Shown: positions 9,249 to 17,607, numbered from the stretch's first letter. The stretch is DNA of 64,000 nt from an uncultured Treponema sp. (GCA_946186185.1 CAMHMJ010000015.1:1-64000), one strand, 5' to 3'. Numbers and translations: made by a program. Notes: a model not told the origin generated them from the letters alone.

Positions 9249-9320
9249 CCCGGGCTTCAGCCATCCCAAAGCGGTACTGCCATTTGTCAAACTGGGTTCC
9301 CGCTGCGAACCAGTTTTTTT
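9249..9320 (-). repeat. Degenerate copy (E) of the palindromic repeat family R1, acting as terminator
   Basis: On the minus strand this carries the family core GGCAGTACCGCTT and the left-end motif CAGCGGGAACCCAGTTTG, but the right arm is missing. On the plus strand the segment at 9290-9320 forms a hairpin (AACTGGGTTC with GAACCAGTT, one bulge) followed by seven T. It therefore probably terminates the radical SAM gene. Confidence 0.65.
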
Positions 9321-9331
9321 GTTGATGATTG

Positions 9332-10021
9332 TTAATTTTTAGGCTTACCTAAAACCGTAAAATCCGCTGCCGGACTTGCAAAGGCAACACCGCTTCCCGG
9401 CTTTGAAAGGCACGGAAGATTTTTTATGGCATCCATAATTCCTTTCACCTTGGAATTTTCCGCAACAATCAGAATCATGTCTTTTTCCGGAACGATTTCC
9501 ATTCCAAAGAAGGTTGCGTCTCCTTCCCGGGCAGTTCCCCGGGCATTGATAATGGTTCCGCCGCCCGCACCGGCCTTCCGTGCCGCATCCATGGCGTCAT
9601 CCGCATAACCACGGTTCACGATTACAGTAAGAAGTTTATGTGTATTGTTTCCATTCATATTTTCCTCCTTTGAGCCGTCTGCTTCAGCCCCATCCTCAGC
9701 ATTCCCTGCCTGCTCCGAGTTTCCGGACTTATAAAACGAGCAGGTTTCCAGCCGGAACAGAACGCCGAAAGGCCGCTTTTTATCCTTCGAAGCAAAAACG
9801 ATTGCGTCCCTGATTGCATCCGACTTTTCTTTTTCAGAAACTATCAGAACGATATCCTTTGCGCTGTCTCCAAATCCCAGAATCTGAAGAATTGAATTGC
9901 TGGCAGTTCCACGCCCCATCAGGATTGTTCCGCCGAATGCCCCGGCTTCCTTTGCCGCGCCGGTTACAAGTTCACCGCTTCCCCGGGGCACAATACTTAC
10001 AATTTCATCGTACGCCTGCAC
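9332..10021 (-). CDS. Tandem P-II-like protein (two P-II-type domains in one chain)
   Basis: Two P-II-like signalling domains are joined in one 229-residue frame. Domain 1 is about residues 1-95 (SIVPRGSGELVTGAAKEAGA, GGTILMGRGTAS). Domain 2 is about residues 122-229 (TVIVNRGYADDAMDAARKAG, GGTIINARGTAR). The Ser/Glu/Gly-rich linker between them contains AAAGGAGGAAAAT right before ATG at 9656-9658. The second domain (108 residues, normal P-II length) could therefore also be made from an internal start. P-II-like proteins next to DUF1538 transporters are expected to regulate them, as GlnK does for AmtB. The start overlaps the transporter stop by 17 bases, indicating coupled translation. Confidence 0.85.
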   Translation of the reverse strand: MQAYDEIVSIVPRGSGELVTGAAKEAGAFGGTILMGRGTASNSILQILGFGDSAKDIVLIVSEKEKSDAIRDAIVFASKDKKRPFGVLFRLETCSFYKSGNSEQAGNAEDGAEADGSKEENMNGNNTHKLLTVIVNRGYADDAMDAARKAGAGGGTIINARGTAREGDATFFGMEIVPEKDMILIVAENSKVKGIMDAIKNLPCLSKPGSGVAFASPAADFTVLGKPKN

Positions 10022-11546
10022 TGCTTTCCTCCCTCATTTTTCTGTTCTTTCTGTTTTTCATTTCAAAGATAATTCCCAAAATTTGAACCGCAATAAGCGG
10101 CGTCATGGCAACAAGAGCGATTACCCCAAAGGAGCCCCCCTGTCCGCCGCAGGCCTCGCTTGCCCCAAGGGTAAAGCTCAGCACAAAGGTTGAAGTAATT
10201 GGCCCGGAAGCAACACCGCCTGAGTCAAAGGCAATGGCCGTAAAAAGCCGTGGACTAAAAATCATCAAAAGGAGTGAAAGAGCATATCCCGGCACAAGAA
10301 TTTTCATCAGGCTGAAGCCGGAAAAAGAGCGCCACATGGTAAGGGCAATTGCCACCGCAGAACCCGCGCTCAGGAACACAAGCAGAAATTTTCTTCGGAT
10401 TGTACCGCCGGAAAGATTTTCCACCTGCTCCGTCAAAACCCAGACAGCAGGCTCCGCACAGACGACAACGGCGCCAAGCACAAAGCCCGTAAAAATAATC
10501 AGGAACTTCCAGAAGGCGTTTCCCTCCGCCGCTTTTTGTCCAAGAATAAAACCAAGCTCACGGCCGGCAGACATAAAACCGCCGTTTACGCCCACCAGAA
10601 AAATCAAAAGTCCAAGATAACTCCACACAAGACCCACCGCCATTCGTGCCAGCTGCCGAGGCGGCAAATGAAGAAGTGTAAACTGAAACACAACCAGCAT
10701 AATTGCAAGAGGCAGAATTGAAAGAAAGGCCTCTTTTGCCACATGGGGAATCAGTTCAAAAAAAATCAGGAGTGAACGGGCGCCTGCATCATAAACCGCA
10801 GATTCAGAAACGGCATCAGAAGTAGCAATCTGAACCATATCTATCCCGGAGTGAGCAAGAATGATTCCGTAAATCAGAACCGCCGCAACAGGACCAATGG
10901 AAGTAATTCCCGTAAGACCAAAATCGTCACTGTTGTCGGTGGATTTTTTGGAACCGGAACGAACGGCGCTTACACCCACACCAAGTGCCAGAATAAAAGG
11001 AACCGTCATGGGGCCGGTGGTGGCGCCCCCTGAATCAAAGGCAACTCCACGGAATTCATCTGGAGTAAAAAAGGCAAGAAAAAAAACAAGGGCGTAGCAG
11101 ATTAACAGAACAATTTTCATGTTCAGCTGGAGCATAGTCTTTACAAGTCCAAGAACAATAAAGAGGCCTACACCAAAAGCAATCATGTAGACCATTTTTG
11201 CTTTCTGCACCCCAAGAAAAACTGAATGAATCTGATCGCCAAAGACCTGAATATCCGGCTCGGCAACGGTAACCAGAAAGCCGATTACAAAGGAAACTCC
11301 AAGAAGCAGGAAGAGATTTCGCTTGCTGACCAGAGCGGCACCGGTTCGTTCTCCAATAGGCTGAATTCCGATATCAACGCCCATCAAAAAAGCGGTCAGA
11401 CCGATTATCAAAAGAATTCCGCCGATTATAAATTTTACAAGCAGCAAACCGCCCAGAGGAGCCACGGTTAAGCCTAAAACTACCACGATGGCCATTACCG
11501 GCAGAACGGAAATAATCGTTTCTTTAAATTTATTAAGAATATTCAT
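10005..11546 (-). CDS. DUF1538 family integral membrane transporter (UmpAB-like, both halves fused)
   Basis: This 513-residue polytopic protein contains the DUF1538 signature twice: AFDSGGATTGPMTVPF at about residue 170 and AFDSGGVASGPITSTF at about residue 435. It is thus an inverted or tandem duplication with roughly twelve membrane helices. A DUF1538 pair from Halomonas (UmpAB) has been reported to act as a sodium/proton-type antiporter; the true substrate here is inference. Conserved stretches include GVDIGIQPIGERTGAALV and VAEPDIQVFGDQI. It is the upstream gene of the double P-II protein, with which it overlaps, and it lies 87 bases after luxS on the same strand. Confidence 0.85.
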   Translation of the reverse strand: MNILNKFKETIISVLPVMAIVVVLGLTVAPLGGLLLVKFIIGGILLIIGLTAFLMGVDIGIQPIGERTGAALVSKRNLFLLLGVSFVIGFLVTVAEPDIQVFGDQIHSVFLGVQKAKMVYMIAFGVGLFIVLGLVKTMLQLNMKIVLLICYALVFFLAFFTPDEFRGVAFDSGGATTGPMTVPFILALGVGVSAVRSGSKKSTDNSDDFGLTGITSIGPVAAVLIYGIILAHSGIDMVQIATSDAVSESAVYDAGARSLLIFFELIPHVAKEAFLSILPLAIMLVVFQFTLLHLPPRQLARMAVGLVWSYLGLLIFLVGVNGGFMSAGRELGFILGQKAAEGNAFWKFLIIFTGFVLGAVVVCAEPAVWVLTEQVENLSGGTIRRKFLLVFLSAGSAVAIALTMWRSFSGFSLMKILVPGYALSLLLMIFSPRLFTAIAFDSGGVASGPITSTFVLSFTLGASEACGGQGGSFGVIALVAMTPLIAVQILGIIFEMKNRKNRKMREESSAGVR

Positions 11547-11633
11547 CTAACCCTTTACTGCCCTCAGACCACCATCGTTACTCAACTGAAAAATTGAACT
11601 TTCCTGTTTTTAGAAACTTCAAGCTGCTTAAAG

Positions 11634-12128
11634 TTATGCGTCTGCAAAAACCTTTCCGTCATCAAGCTTTACCTGAAGCTTTGTGTATTCGCAATGGAAA
11701 TCGTTTTTAAGTCTGTCCAGATAGCGTTCACTTTCCCACTTGCACATCGGTAAATCGTGAAGAAGGTAGTTACCGCAGGTTTCCGGAGTTGTTGCAGGCA
11801 CTTCATTCTGCGTTAAAATCCATTCAAGACATTCAATTGTCAGACGGCGCATATCTTCAACAGAATATTTTCCTGTCATGATAATATACATTCCGGTAAG
11901 ACAGCCCATTGGTCCTACATAAACAACGTCTTCCTTTGCCTTTGAATTGCGGAACCAGGTTGCCATAAGGTGCTCCAGGCTGTGCATTGCGCCAGGAGCA
12001 ACGGCCGGCTCCTTGTTCGGTTCCGTGATTCTTAGATCATAGGTGGTAAAACCTTTATCCAGGCGGGAAACATAAATTCCCGGCTTTAAATGTGTATGAT
12101 CAATTGTAAAACTCTGAATAACTTCCAT
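11634..12128 (-). CDS. luxS: S-ribosylhomocysteine lyase
   Basis: LuxS converts S-ribosylhomocysteine to homocysteine and 4,5-dihydroxy-2,3-pentanedione, the precursor of autoinducer-2. The 164-residue length is normal. The family signatures are intact: HTHLKPGIYVSR near the N-terminus, the metal ligands His49 and His53 with catalytic Glu52 in HSLEH, catalytic Cys76 in GPMGCLTG, and the third metal ligand Cys118 in ETCGNYLLHD. It lies 42 bases downstream of mtnN, which makes its substrate, and the pair forms the classic two-step route from S-adenosylhomocysteine. Confidence 0.96.
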   Translation of the reverse strand: MEVIQSFTIDHTHLKPGIYVSRLDKGFTTYDLRITEPNKEPAVAPGAMHSLEHLMATWFRNSKAKEDVVYVGPMGCLTGMYIIMTGKYSVEDMRRLTIECLEWILTQNEVPATTPETCGNYLLHDLPMCKWESERYLDRLKNDFHCEYTKLQVKLDDGKVFADA

Positions 12129-12170
12129 ATTAACCTCTTTATTCGGCCCCGCGGGCTATTGTAACTCAAC

Positions 12171-12887
12171 TTAAATATTTCCAAGAAGCTCGAGCATCAC
12201 TTTTGCGCTTTCCTCTGCAGCTTCATCCTCATTGAATGAATATGCTGATTCAGCAACCTCGTCCGCCATATCGCTCATGCAGCGCAGAATTAAAAACGGA
12301 ACCTTGTTCAGGTAGCAGGCGTGAGCAATTGCGGCCCCTTCCATTTCTACGCAGGCAGGAGCACAAACTTCTTTAATATGCTCTTTTAATTTTTTGTCCC
12401 CAACAAACTGGTCTCCGGAAGCAACCCGGCCGGCAATAATTTTTTTACCTGTTCCGGCGTTTACTTTTTCGAAGGCCTTAAGGGCAGCCTGTACCAGTTT
12501 TTCGTCAGCCTTAAAACAACTGCTCTGCATCTGCGGAATCTCAGTCGGCTTGTAGCCCCAGGTGGTTGCATCCACATCGTGATATACGGCATCCGTAGAA
12601 ACCACCATATCGAAAATTTTAAGGCCGCTTCCCATGGCGCCTGCAATCCCGGTATTAATAACGGCGTCAACCCCAAACTGAAGGGCAAGGCGCTGTGCAC
12701 ACAAGGCCGCATTTACCTTTCCAACACCGCTTCTTACAACTACAACATCTTTTCCTTTAAGTTTGCCTTCATAAAAAGTAAGGCTTCCGGCCGCAGTTTC
12801 CTTTACATTACCGCCGGCATTTTTCATATTTTCAAGGAGCAGCTTGATTTCCGTTTCCATTGCTCCGATGATTCCTATTTTTTCCAT
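12171..12887 (-). CDS. mtnN: 5'-methylthioadenosine/S-adenosylhomocysteine nucleosidase
   Basis: This 238-residue cytoplasmic enzyme removes adenine from S-adenosylhomocysteine and methylthioadenosine. Signatures are GIIGAMETEIKLLLENM at the N-terminus, GVGKVNAALCAQ and TGIAGAMGSGLKIFD for purine and ribose binding, and MEGAAIAHACYLNKVPF with the catalytic glutamate and aspartate region CMSDMAD. The start is supported by AAGGAGACAAAACT. It is followed after 42 bases by luxS and preceded after 53 bases by lspA, so it probably sits in one long transcription unit. Confidence 0.95.
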   Translation of the reverse strand: MEKIGIIGAMETEIKLLLENMKNAGGNVKETAAGSLTFYEGKLKGKDVVVVRSGVGKVNAALCAQRLALQFGVDAVINTGIAGAMGSGLKIFDMVVSTDAVYHDVDATTWGYKPTEIPQMQSSCFKADEKLVQAALKAFEKVNAGTGKKIIAGRVASGDQFVGDKKLKEHIKEVCAPACVEMEGAAIAHACYLNKVPFLILRCMSDMADEVAESAYSFNEDEAAEESAKVMLELLGNI

Positions 12888-12940
12888 AGTTTTGTCTCCT
12901 TATCTGATAGAATGCCGAGTTTTCGGTAGCACACTGTCAG

Positions 12941-13498
12941 CTATTCGCCCTGCTTATTTCCGTCGGCTTCAGGCTGCTTTCTTCCTTTAATAACCGCAAC
13001 GATAAATGAAATTACCAGCATGATTCCGCAGACAACAACCGCACTGTCGGCAACATTGAAGGTCGGCCAGCGCTTTAATCCGAAGATACCGTAAAACTTC
13101 ACGTCGATAAAATCGATTACGCCTTCTGCACGGAAAAAGCGGTCGATGATATTTCCGATTCCGCCGCCGATTATTCCACAGATTGCCCAGCGCTGAACAC
13201 CGGTAAAATCCTTATTTCTGAAGTAAACCACGATTACCAGGGCAATTACTGCCAGGGGAACAATTCCGAACAAAATTCTTCTGAGAACCAGGGGCATGGA
13301 ATCACCCATGCTGAAGGCAACGCCCGTATTTGAAACATGAACAATGCGCAAAAAATCACCCATATACTGGTACCCGATTGTAAAAGGCGGAATATTCTTT
13401 ACAATCAGCGCCTTTGTCACCTGATCAAGCACAATAACAAGAACGGAAAGCGCAAAAGGCAAAAGCATTTTTACACTCAATTTTGAATTATCTTTCAT
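12941..13498 (-). CDS. lspA: Lipoprotein signal peptidase (signal peptidase II)
   Basis: LspA cleaves prolipoprotein signal peptides in the inner membrane. The 185-residue protein has four hydrophobic segments. Conserved motifs are VIVLDQVTKALIV, VHVSNTGVAFSMG, GNIIDRFFRAEGVIDFIDV with the first catalytic aspartate, and FNVADSAVVVCG with the second. The start at 13498 is chosen for the AGGAGA site eight bases upstream. It is consistent with the lipoproteins encoded elsewhere in the window. It lies 41 bases after the Nif3 gene and 53 before mtnN. Confidence 0.95.
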   Translation of the reverse strand: MKDNSKLSVKMLLPFALSVLVIVLDQVTKALIVKNIPPFTIGYQYMGDFLRIVHVSNTGVAFSMGDSMPLVLRRILFGIVPLAVIALVIVVYFRNKDFTGVQRWAICGIIGGGIGNIIDRFFRAEGVIDFIDVKFYGIFGLKRWPTFNVADSAVVVCGIMLVISFIVAVIKGRKQPEADGNKQGE

Positions 13499-13539
13499 TT
13501 TTTTCAGTCTCCTGTATAAGGCCACTGGTGGCCTGAATT

Positions 13540-14307
13540 CTATAAATAAGTCGGAAAATCAATGAACACCGTCTGGATGCCCAGTTCTTCCTGTACTTTT
13601 TTTGCTACCAAATTAACCCCAACAGTTTCCGTCTGGTAGTGCCCGGCAGAAATCATGTTGATTTTACTTTCCTTTACATAATGATAAAGCTGGTGGGAAA
13701 TCTCCCCGGTAATATAGGCGTCCAGCCCCTGTTCCACCGCCTGACCCACATCTTCGTCAGCGCCGCCGCTTATAATTCCAACGGTTTTAATCTTTTCCTT
13801 TCCAAAGGGAAGCACGCAAAGTGGCTTTTCCCCGGAATTCAGTGTTTTTTCGGCAAGCTCCTCCACCGTAAGGGGCGTTTCAAGCTCGCCTTTCACTCCG
13901 ATAATCATTCCCCTCCATTCTCCAAAGCCTTCCAGTTTCTTAAGACCGATTCGGGATGCAAGGCCGTAATTGTTTCCACAGGGATTATTTGCATCCAGAG
14001 GAAGGTGCATTGCATAAAGCGCAATATCGTTCTTCAAAAAGGCGCTTACACGGGAGTAAAAACTGCCCGTCAAAAGCTCACAGCCGCCCCAGAACAGTCC
14101 GTGGTGAACAAAAAGCATGTCTGCACCTTCTTTAGCAGCCCTTTCCACAGTTTCAAGACAGGCATCCACCGCAAAAGCAATCTTTTTAATTTCCTTTTTT
14201 TCCGGCTCGCTGTTCTGAATCTGTATTCCGTTTCTGGAAGGGTCTCCCGGAAAATTTTCAGGCTGCAGGAATCCTCTAAAATATTCATTCAGTTCTTTAA
14301 GCGTCAT
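13540..14307 (-). CDS. Nif3-like dinuclear metal centre hexameric protein
   Basis: The 255-residue protein belongs to the Nif3/YbgI family, toroidal hexamers with a two-metal site and a proposed GTP cyclohydrolase-like or hydrolase role. Motifs seen are NGIQIQNSEP at the N-terminus, DMLFVHHGLFWGG with metal-binding histidines, YAMHLPLDANNPCGNN, and near the C-terminus GHYQTETVGVNLVAKKV with the last metal-binding residues. The ATG overlaps the stop of the upstream membrane protein by four bases (ATGA), so the two are translationally coupled. The physiological substrate is unknown for the family. Confidence 0.9.
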   Translation of the reverse strand: MTLKELNEYFRGFLQPENFPGDPSRNGIQIQNSEPEKKEIKKIAFAVDACLETVERAAKEGADMLFVHHGLFWGGCELLTGSFYSRVSAFLKNDIALYAMHLPLDANNPCGNNYGLASRIGLKKLEGFGEWRGMIIGVKGELETPLTVEELAEKTLNSGEKPLCVLPFGKEKIKTVGIISGGADEDVGQAVEQGLDAYITGEISHQLYHYVKESKINMISAGHYQTETVGVNLVAKKVQEELGIQTVFIDFPTYL

Positions 14308-15608
14308 TTTTTTTCTCCCTTCGAAAGTCTGGTATTCTGCGATTGAGCTGACTGTCCGGAAGCCTCAGTTTTTTCTTCACTGGCCGAAGAATCCCCGGAG
14401 GCCTGTTGCTTCTGCACCTGTTCACCTTCCTTTTCCGCCAAATCCGAACCGTCCATCTCAGACTCACTTTCTTCCGGTTCGTCCTGTTCTTCCAGCTCAG
14501 GATGCTCCGGCAGCATTTCTACTGTTTTTTCAGTGACAGCCTGGATTTCTTCCAGTCCCGGAGCCCGGTTTCGTTCAAAACCTAAAAGCCAGGCATCCAG
14601 GGGGAAGATGTGCTTTATAAAACCAAAGCCCGGTGTAGAATATTCAGGTATTTCAGAAAGCTTAAGAATTCCAAGGACATTTTCCGGCTGGGACTTTATA
14701 AAATCGTCCAGAGCAACATCCGCCATCCAGTCCCCGATAACAAAAATCGGTGAAGTCTCAAAACCTGAAACCTGAGTTTCATCCGCCTGCTGCCCGACAT
14801 TCAGTTGCCCGCCGGCTACCAGCTTCTCAGCCAAATCTTCCTGAACATATTTTAAAAGAACATCCAGTTCCTTCCGCATATTCCAGGCATAGAATTCCTT
14901 CTGAGCCATGAACTGAACCGGATTTTTCTGATATTCAAAAAGCATGGCAACCCGTCTGAAAAATCTCAAATCCAGAGCCGAATGAAGCCACTTCAAATCC
15001 CGGGAATAAAAATCTCCCGTATATACCCGATACCCAGACTTAGCCAGCATCTGCATATACGGAACATAAGAGCGGGAATCGGCACGCTTGTCAGAAAGCA
15101 GAATAATGGTCTCCGGTTTTAACTTCTTTTGATTCTTCGGTTCATATCTGTAAATCGTTCCAGAACCCCTGGAAAATAAGCCGGATTCTTCAAAACCACC
15201 CGTAAAATTTCCGCTGACGCGTATCTTTTCAACAGAAACATCGTACCGCTCGCTCTGAATTTCCTTTGGATAGAACCAGATTAAAAGCGCTGTTTCCGCA
15301 AGACTCAAAACAAGAATCAAAAAAGCACCGGTTTTAAAAGCAACGCTGTAATGGTCAACATAAAGCCCGGAACAGAAACGCAGAAGAGCCCTGAAATTGG
15401 CAAAAAAACAAAAAATTGAAATTACAAGCAGCGTCACGGAGAAAAAATCCGCATTCCACGAAAAAATCTGAAGAAGTGAAAGAATCACGCACACAGGCGC
15501 AAGAATCGTAAGAGAATCAACTTTACCGTATTTTAAGAAAAACATTCTGCTGCAATTCAAAACAAGAAGAAAAAGAATCAGCAGCTCCCCAAGCACCGCA
15601 CTACCCAT
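14304..15608 (-). CDS. Hypothetical membrane protein with acidic C-terminal tail
   Basis: The family is not recognised. The 434-residue protein has about four N-terminal membrane helices (LGELLILFLLVLNCSRMFFL, SVTLLVISIFCFFANF, FKTGAFLILVLSLAETALLI). A soluble alpha/beta-like domain follows (TIILLSDKRADSRSYVPY, SPIFVIGDWMADVALDDFI). It ends in a disordered Glu/Ser/Gln tail of about 80 residues. The soluble domain has the rhythm of an alpha/beta hydrolase but no clear nucleophile motif. No Shine-Dalgarno sequence is seen; TTGCGC-17-TAAAAT ends seven bases before the ATG. It heads a run of seven same-strand genes. Confidence 0.65.
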   Translation of the reverse strand: MGSAVLGELLILFLLVLNCSRMFFLKYGKVDSLTILAPVCVILSLLQIFSWNADFFSVTLLVISIFCFFANFRALLRFCSGLYVDHYSVAFKTGAFLILVLSLAETALLIWFYPKEIQSERYDVSVEKIRVSGNFTGGFEESGLFSRGSGTIYRYEPKNQKKLKPETIILLSDKRADSRSYVPYMQMLAKSGYRVYTGDFYSRDLKWLHSALDLRFFRRVAMLFEYQKNPVQFMAQKEFYAWNMRKELDVLLKYVQEDLAEKLVAGGQLNVGQQADETQVSGFETSPIFVIGDWMADVALDDFIKSQPENVLGILKLSEIPEYSTPGFGFIKHIFPLDAWLLGFERNRAPGLEEIQAVTEKTVEMLPEHPELEEQDEPEESESEMDGSDLAEKEGEQVQKQQASGDSSASEEKTEASGQSAQSQNTRLSKGEKK

Positions 15609-15615
15609 AGAATCA

Positions 15616-15644
15616 ATTTTATATCAAATTCACACGGGGCGCAA
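15616..15644 (-). promoter_or_regulatory. Promoter for the membrane protein/nif3/lspA/mtnN/luxS run, probably leaderless
   Basis: TTGCGC (15639-15644), a 17-base spacer and TAAAAT (15616-15621) lie on the minus strand. Only seven bases separate the -10 box from the ATG at 15608, and there is no Shine-Dalgarno sequence. Confidence 0.45.
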
Positions 15645-15851
15645 GGCATCCACCTACGGGTGTTCCAGGGCCCGCTGACGCTCGGTCTTCGCCTTGCTTC
15701 GCGCCCGCGCTCGCAACCCTTCCATACCCGCCGCTTTAAACTGCCCCATCCCATTAAATTTGTTAGCCAACATTATTTATGTTGACTATCTTATCTGCAC
15801 ATGCTAAACTTTATCTTAGTAGACCTAACTTCAAGTTTGCAAATGTAATGC

Positions 15852-16002
15852 AAAATTGGCGGGAGGGTAGCGAAATGCGGGCAAAAAAACTCTGATTGTG
15901 GCAGCCGCGCAAGCGGCAACTAATGAGTTCCTTTGCCACAATCAGCGTTTAGCGCGCTAGCGTGCGGTTTTGACCCGCAGGACGCGACCGGTAGCCAATT
16001 TT
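15852..16002. repeat. Nested palindromic repeat, family R2 (full copy)
   Basis: The ends are AAAATTGGC and GCCAATTTT. Just inside them, TGCGGGCAAAA and TTTTGACCCGCA pair in part. A central perfect 12-base stem (CTGATTGTGGCA at 15892-15903 with TGCCACAATCAG at 15934-15945) encloses a GCGC-rich loop. Fragments of the same element occur at 46261-46300 (left end) and 62191-62224 (right end), so it is a dispersed family. Confidence 0.7.
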
Positions 16003-16023
16003 GAAGTAGAATTTATAAAACTC

Positions 16024-16045
16024 GGAATTATGGGGTACTAATTCC
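16024..16045. promoter_or_regulatory. Inverted repeat, candidate operator of the Phd/PIN operon
   Basis: GGAATTA (16024-16030) and TAATTCC (16039-16045) form a perfect 7-base inverted repeat with an 8-base spacer. It lies immediately before the AAAGGAGG of the antitoxin gene, where Phd-type antitoxins usually bind for autorepression. Confidence 0.45.
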
Positions 16046-16058
16046 AAAGGAGGTTTCT

Positions 16059-16325
16059 ATGTGCAGAACATCAATTTATGAAGCGCGAAACAATTTTTCC
16101 GCCCTTGTCAAAATGGCGGAAGAAGGCGAAGTTGTTGAACTCACCCGCTACGACAAACCGGTGGCAGTAATTGTGAGCTACGATGACTTTGAAAAAGCTT
16201 CTTCATCAGAAAAAGACTGGCTCACCGAATGGAGAGAAAAACACAAAGACGAGCTTGACGACACAGGATTTGACGTTACGCCATCCCGTGAATGCCCTGA
16301 TTATTCAAAAGATCCATGGGCATAA
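16059..16325 (+). CDS. Phd/YefM-family antitoxin
   Basis: This 88-residue protein has the typical Phd/YefM N-terminal DNA-binding fold (SIYEARNNFSALVKMAEEGE, then VVELTRYDKPVAVIVSYDDF) and a charged, probably disordered C-terminus that would wrap the toxin. AAAGGAGGTTTCT precedes the ATG. It lies 24 bases before a PIN-domain toxin gene, forming a type II toxin-antitoxin operon of the VapBC style. An inverted repeat directly upstream suggests autoregulation. Confidence 0.9.
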   Translation: MCRTSIYEARNNFSALVKMAEEGEVVELTRYDKPVAVIVSYDDFEKASSSEKDWLTEWREKHKDELDDTGFDVTPSRECPDYSKDPWA

Positions 16326-16349
16326 CCAGATTTTAACTTAAGGAGAAAC

Positions 16350-16781
16350 ATGATGAAAAAAATCTATTTGCTCGATACCAATATCGTATCGGAATTTTCA
16401 AAAGAAAATCCAAATCCAAAGGTTCTTGAATTTTATAAAGCAAGAAATAATTTATGTGCAATTTCTGCAATTACATGGCAGGAATTAAACAGAGGCGTAA
16501 AACGAATGCCTGAAGGAAAAAAGAAAAACAATATAATGAACTTTATTAATAATCTGAAAAAAAATATGGAAATCATCCCATACGATGAATTTTCTGCTCA
16601 AATTTGTGGAGAACTGCAGGCAAGTGCGGAAACCGCCGGAAGTAAGCTTTCTTACTACGATTCACAGATTGGGGCTGCGGCAATTTCCAACGGAATGGTT
16701 CTTGTTACACATAACACGGCAGATTTTGAATTCATGAAAAAAAAAGCATTCTTACACGTGGAAGACTGGTTCACGGCATAA
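16350..16781 (+). CDS. PIN-domain toxin (VapC/FitB-like ribonuclease)
   Basis: The 143-residue protein has the PIN-domain acidic residues: YLLDTNIVSEFSK with the first Asp, ITWQELNRGVKRM with the conserved Glu, SYYDSQIGAAAISNG with the third acidic residue, and VTHNTADFEFM with the fourth. It is a magnesium-dependent RNase expected to inhibit translation when free of its antitoxin. AGGAGAAAC precedes two consecutive ATG codons, so the exact start may be 16350 or 16353. It ends 13 bases from the convergent YdcF-like gene. Confidence 0.9.
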   Translation: MMKKIYLLDTNIVSEFSKENPNPKVLEFYKARNNLCAISAITWQELNRGVKRMPEGKKKNNIMNFINNLKKNMEIIPYDEFSAQICGELQASAETAGSKLSYYDSQIGAAAISNGMVLVTHNTADFEFMKKKAFLHVEDWFTA

Positions 16782-16794
16782 AACTCACAAAACT

Positions 16795-17607
16795 CTATTC
16801 AACCATTTTTGAAGGCTGGCGCGTAAACACAATTCTTAGATTTAATTTTATATAACACAAAATTTCACGACCGTAACCACTCAAAATAAAAAGCGGTGGC
16901 GTACGGGAAGCAACACCATACACTTCCTTATATCCCAGCCTTCTGGCAAGCCGTTCTGCCCGGGCAAGATGAAAATCACTGGTAACAACCGTAACGGGAC
17001 TTTCTAAAATTTCTTCAAGAGTCTTATTCTGGGTTTCTGCCAGAAGTCGTGCCGAAAACTGGAAATTCTGAATCGTATCCTTTGCCTTGTTTTCCGCCAG
17101 AACCCGTTCCCCTTCAATTCCCAGAGATTCAAGATAGGGCTTTAGCACATCCGCTTCCGGGCATGGAGAAAAAGGTCCTTTTCCGCCGGTTACAACTGCA
17201 ATTGCATCCGGATTCTTTTTAAGATACTCCGCCGCAACCGAAAGCCGGTTCTTTATGGAATCCGTAAGCTCAGCGTCCTTTGTAATTCCGCCCCCCAGAA
17301 CAATTACGTAATCCACCTGTTCCTCTTTCTGAGCAAGATTCGGATGAACAATAAAAATCAAATTAATAGAAGAAATAATTATCAGAAAAAGGGAAATACC
17401 GAAAAAGGCGTTCTTCAGATTATCAGAAACCTTGCTCCACACCTTGTATCTGTCCATAAAATACAGGGCAATCAGGGCGATGGAAAGTAAAAACCAGATG
17501 ATATTGTATCCAAAAACCGTTCCCCAGAAGGTCCCCGGACTTGCAACCTGAAGCGCAACAAAATAGATATTTGAAAGAGCCGCTAAAATTAAATAAAGTT
17601 TCCTCAT
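16795..17607 (-). CDS. YdcF-like DUF218 membrane-anchored protein
   Basis: The start at 17607 (MRKLYLILAAL) overlaps the HAD gene stop by four bases (ATGA). The 270-residue protein has about four N-terminal hydrophobic segments. The DUF218 domain follows, with VIVLGGGITKDAELTDSI, AVVTGGKGPFSPCPEADVLK, VLAENKAKDTIQNF and TVVTSDFHLARAERLARRLG. DUF218 proteins such as SanA/YdcF are linked to envelope integrity or vancomycin tolerance, but the reaction is unknown. Its position in a group with a WecA-like glycosyl-phosphotransferase fits an envelope role. Confidence 0.85.
   Translation of the reverse strand: MRKLYLILAALSNIYFVALQVASPGTFWGTVFGYNIIWFLLSIALIALYFMDRYKVWSKVSDNLKNAFFGISLFLIIISSINLIFIVHPNLAQKEEQVDYVIVLGGGITKDAELTDSIKNRLSVAAEYLKKNPDAIAVVTGGKGPFSPCPEADVLKPYLESLGIEGERVLAENKAKDTIQNFQFSARLLAETQNKTLEEILESPVTVVTSDFHLARAERLARRLGYKEVYGVASRTPPLFILSGYGREILCYIKLNLRIVFTRQPSKMVE

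Larger units (their letters stand above)
15609..16058. other. Long intergenic stretch with GC-rich block, palindromic repeat R2 and a toxin-antitoxin operator
   Basis: No gene is seen. From the left it contains the promoter of the membrane-protein operon (minus strand) and a GC-rich block at about 15632-15745 (TACGGGTGTTCCAGGGCCCG). An A/T-rich interval follows, then the 151-base nested palindrome R2 (15852-16002), and finally the operator and ribosome binding site of the toxin-antitoxin operon. Confidence 0.6.

Noticed and set aside
9658-9659. Frameshift-free split of the double P-II gene into two annotated genes
   Set aside because: The frame is continuous through the linker, so a single CDS is kept, with the internal start noted as an option.
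10105-11471. Several plus-strand frames (60-171 codons)
   Set aside because: All are antisense to the DUF1538 transporter gene and have the composition expected of shadows of membrane-protein codons.
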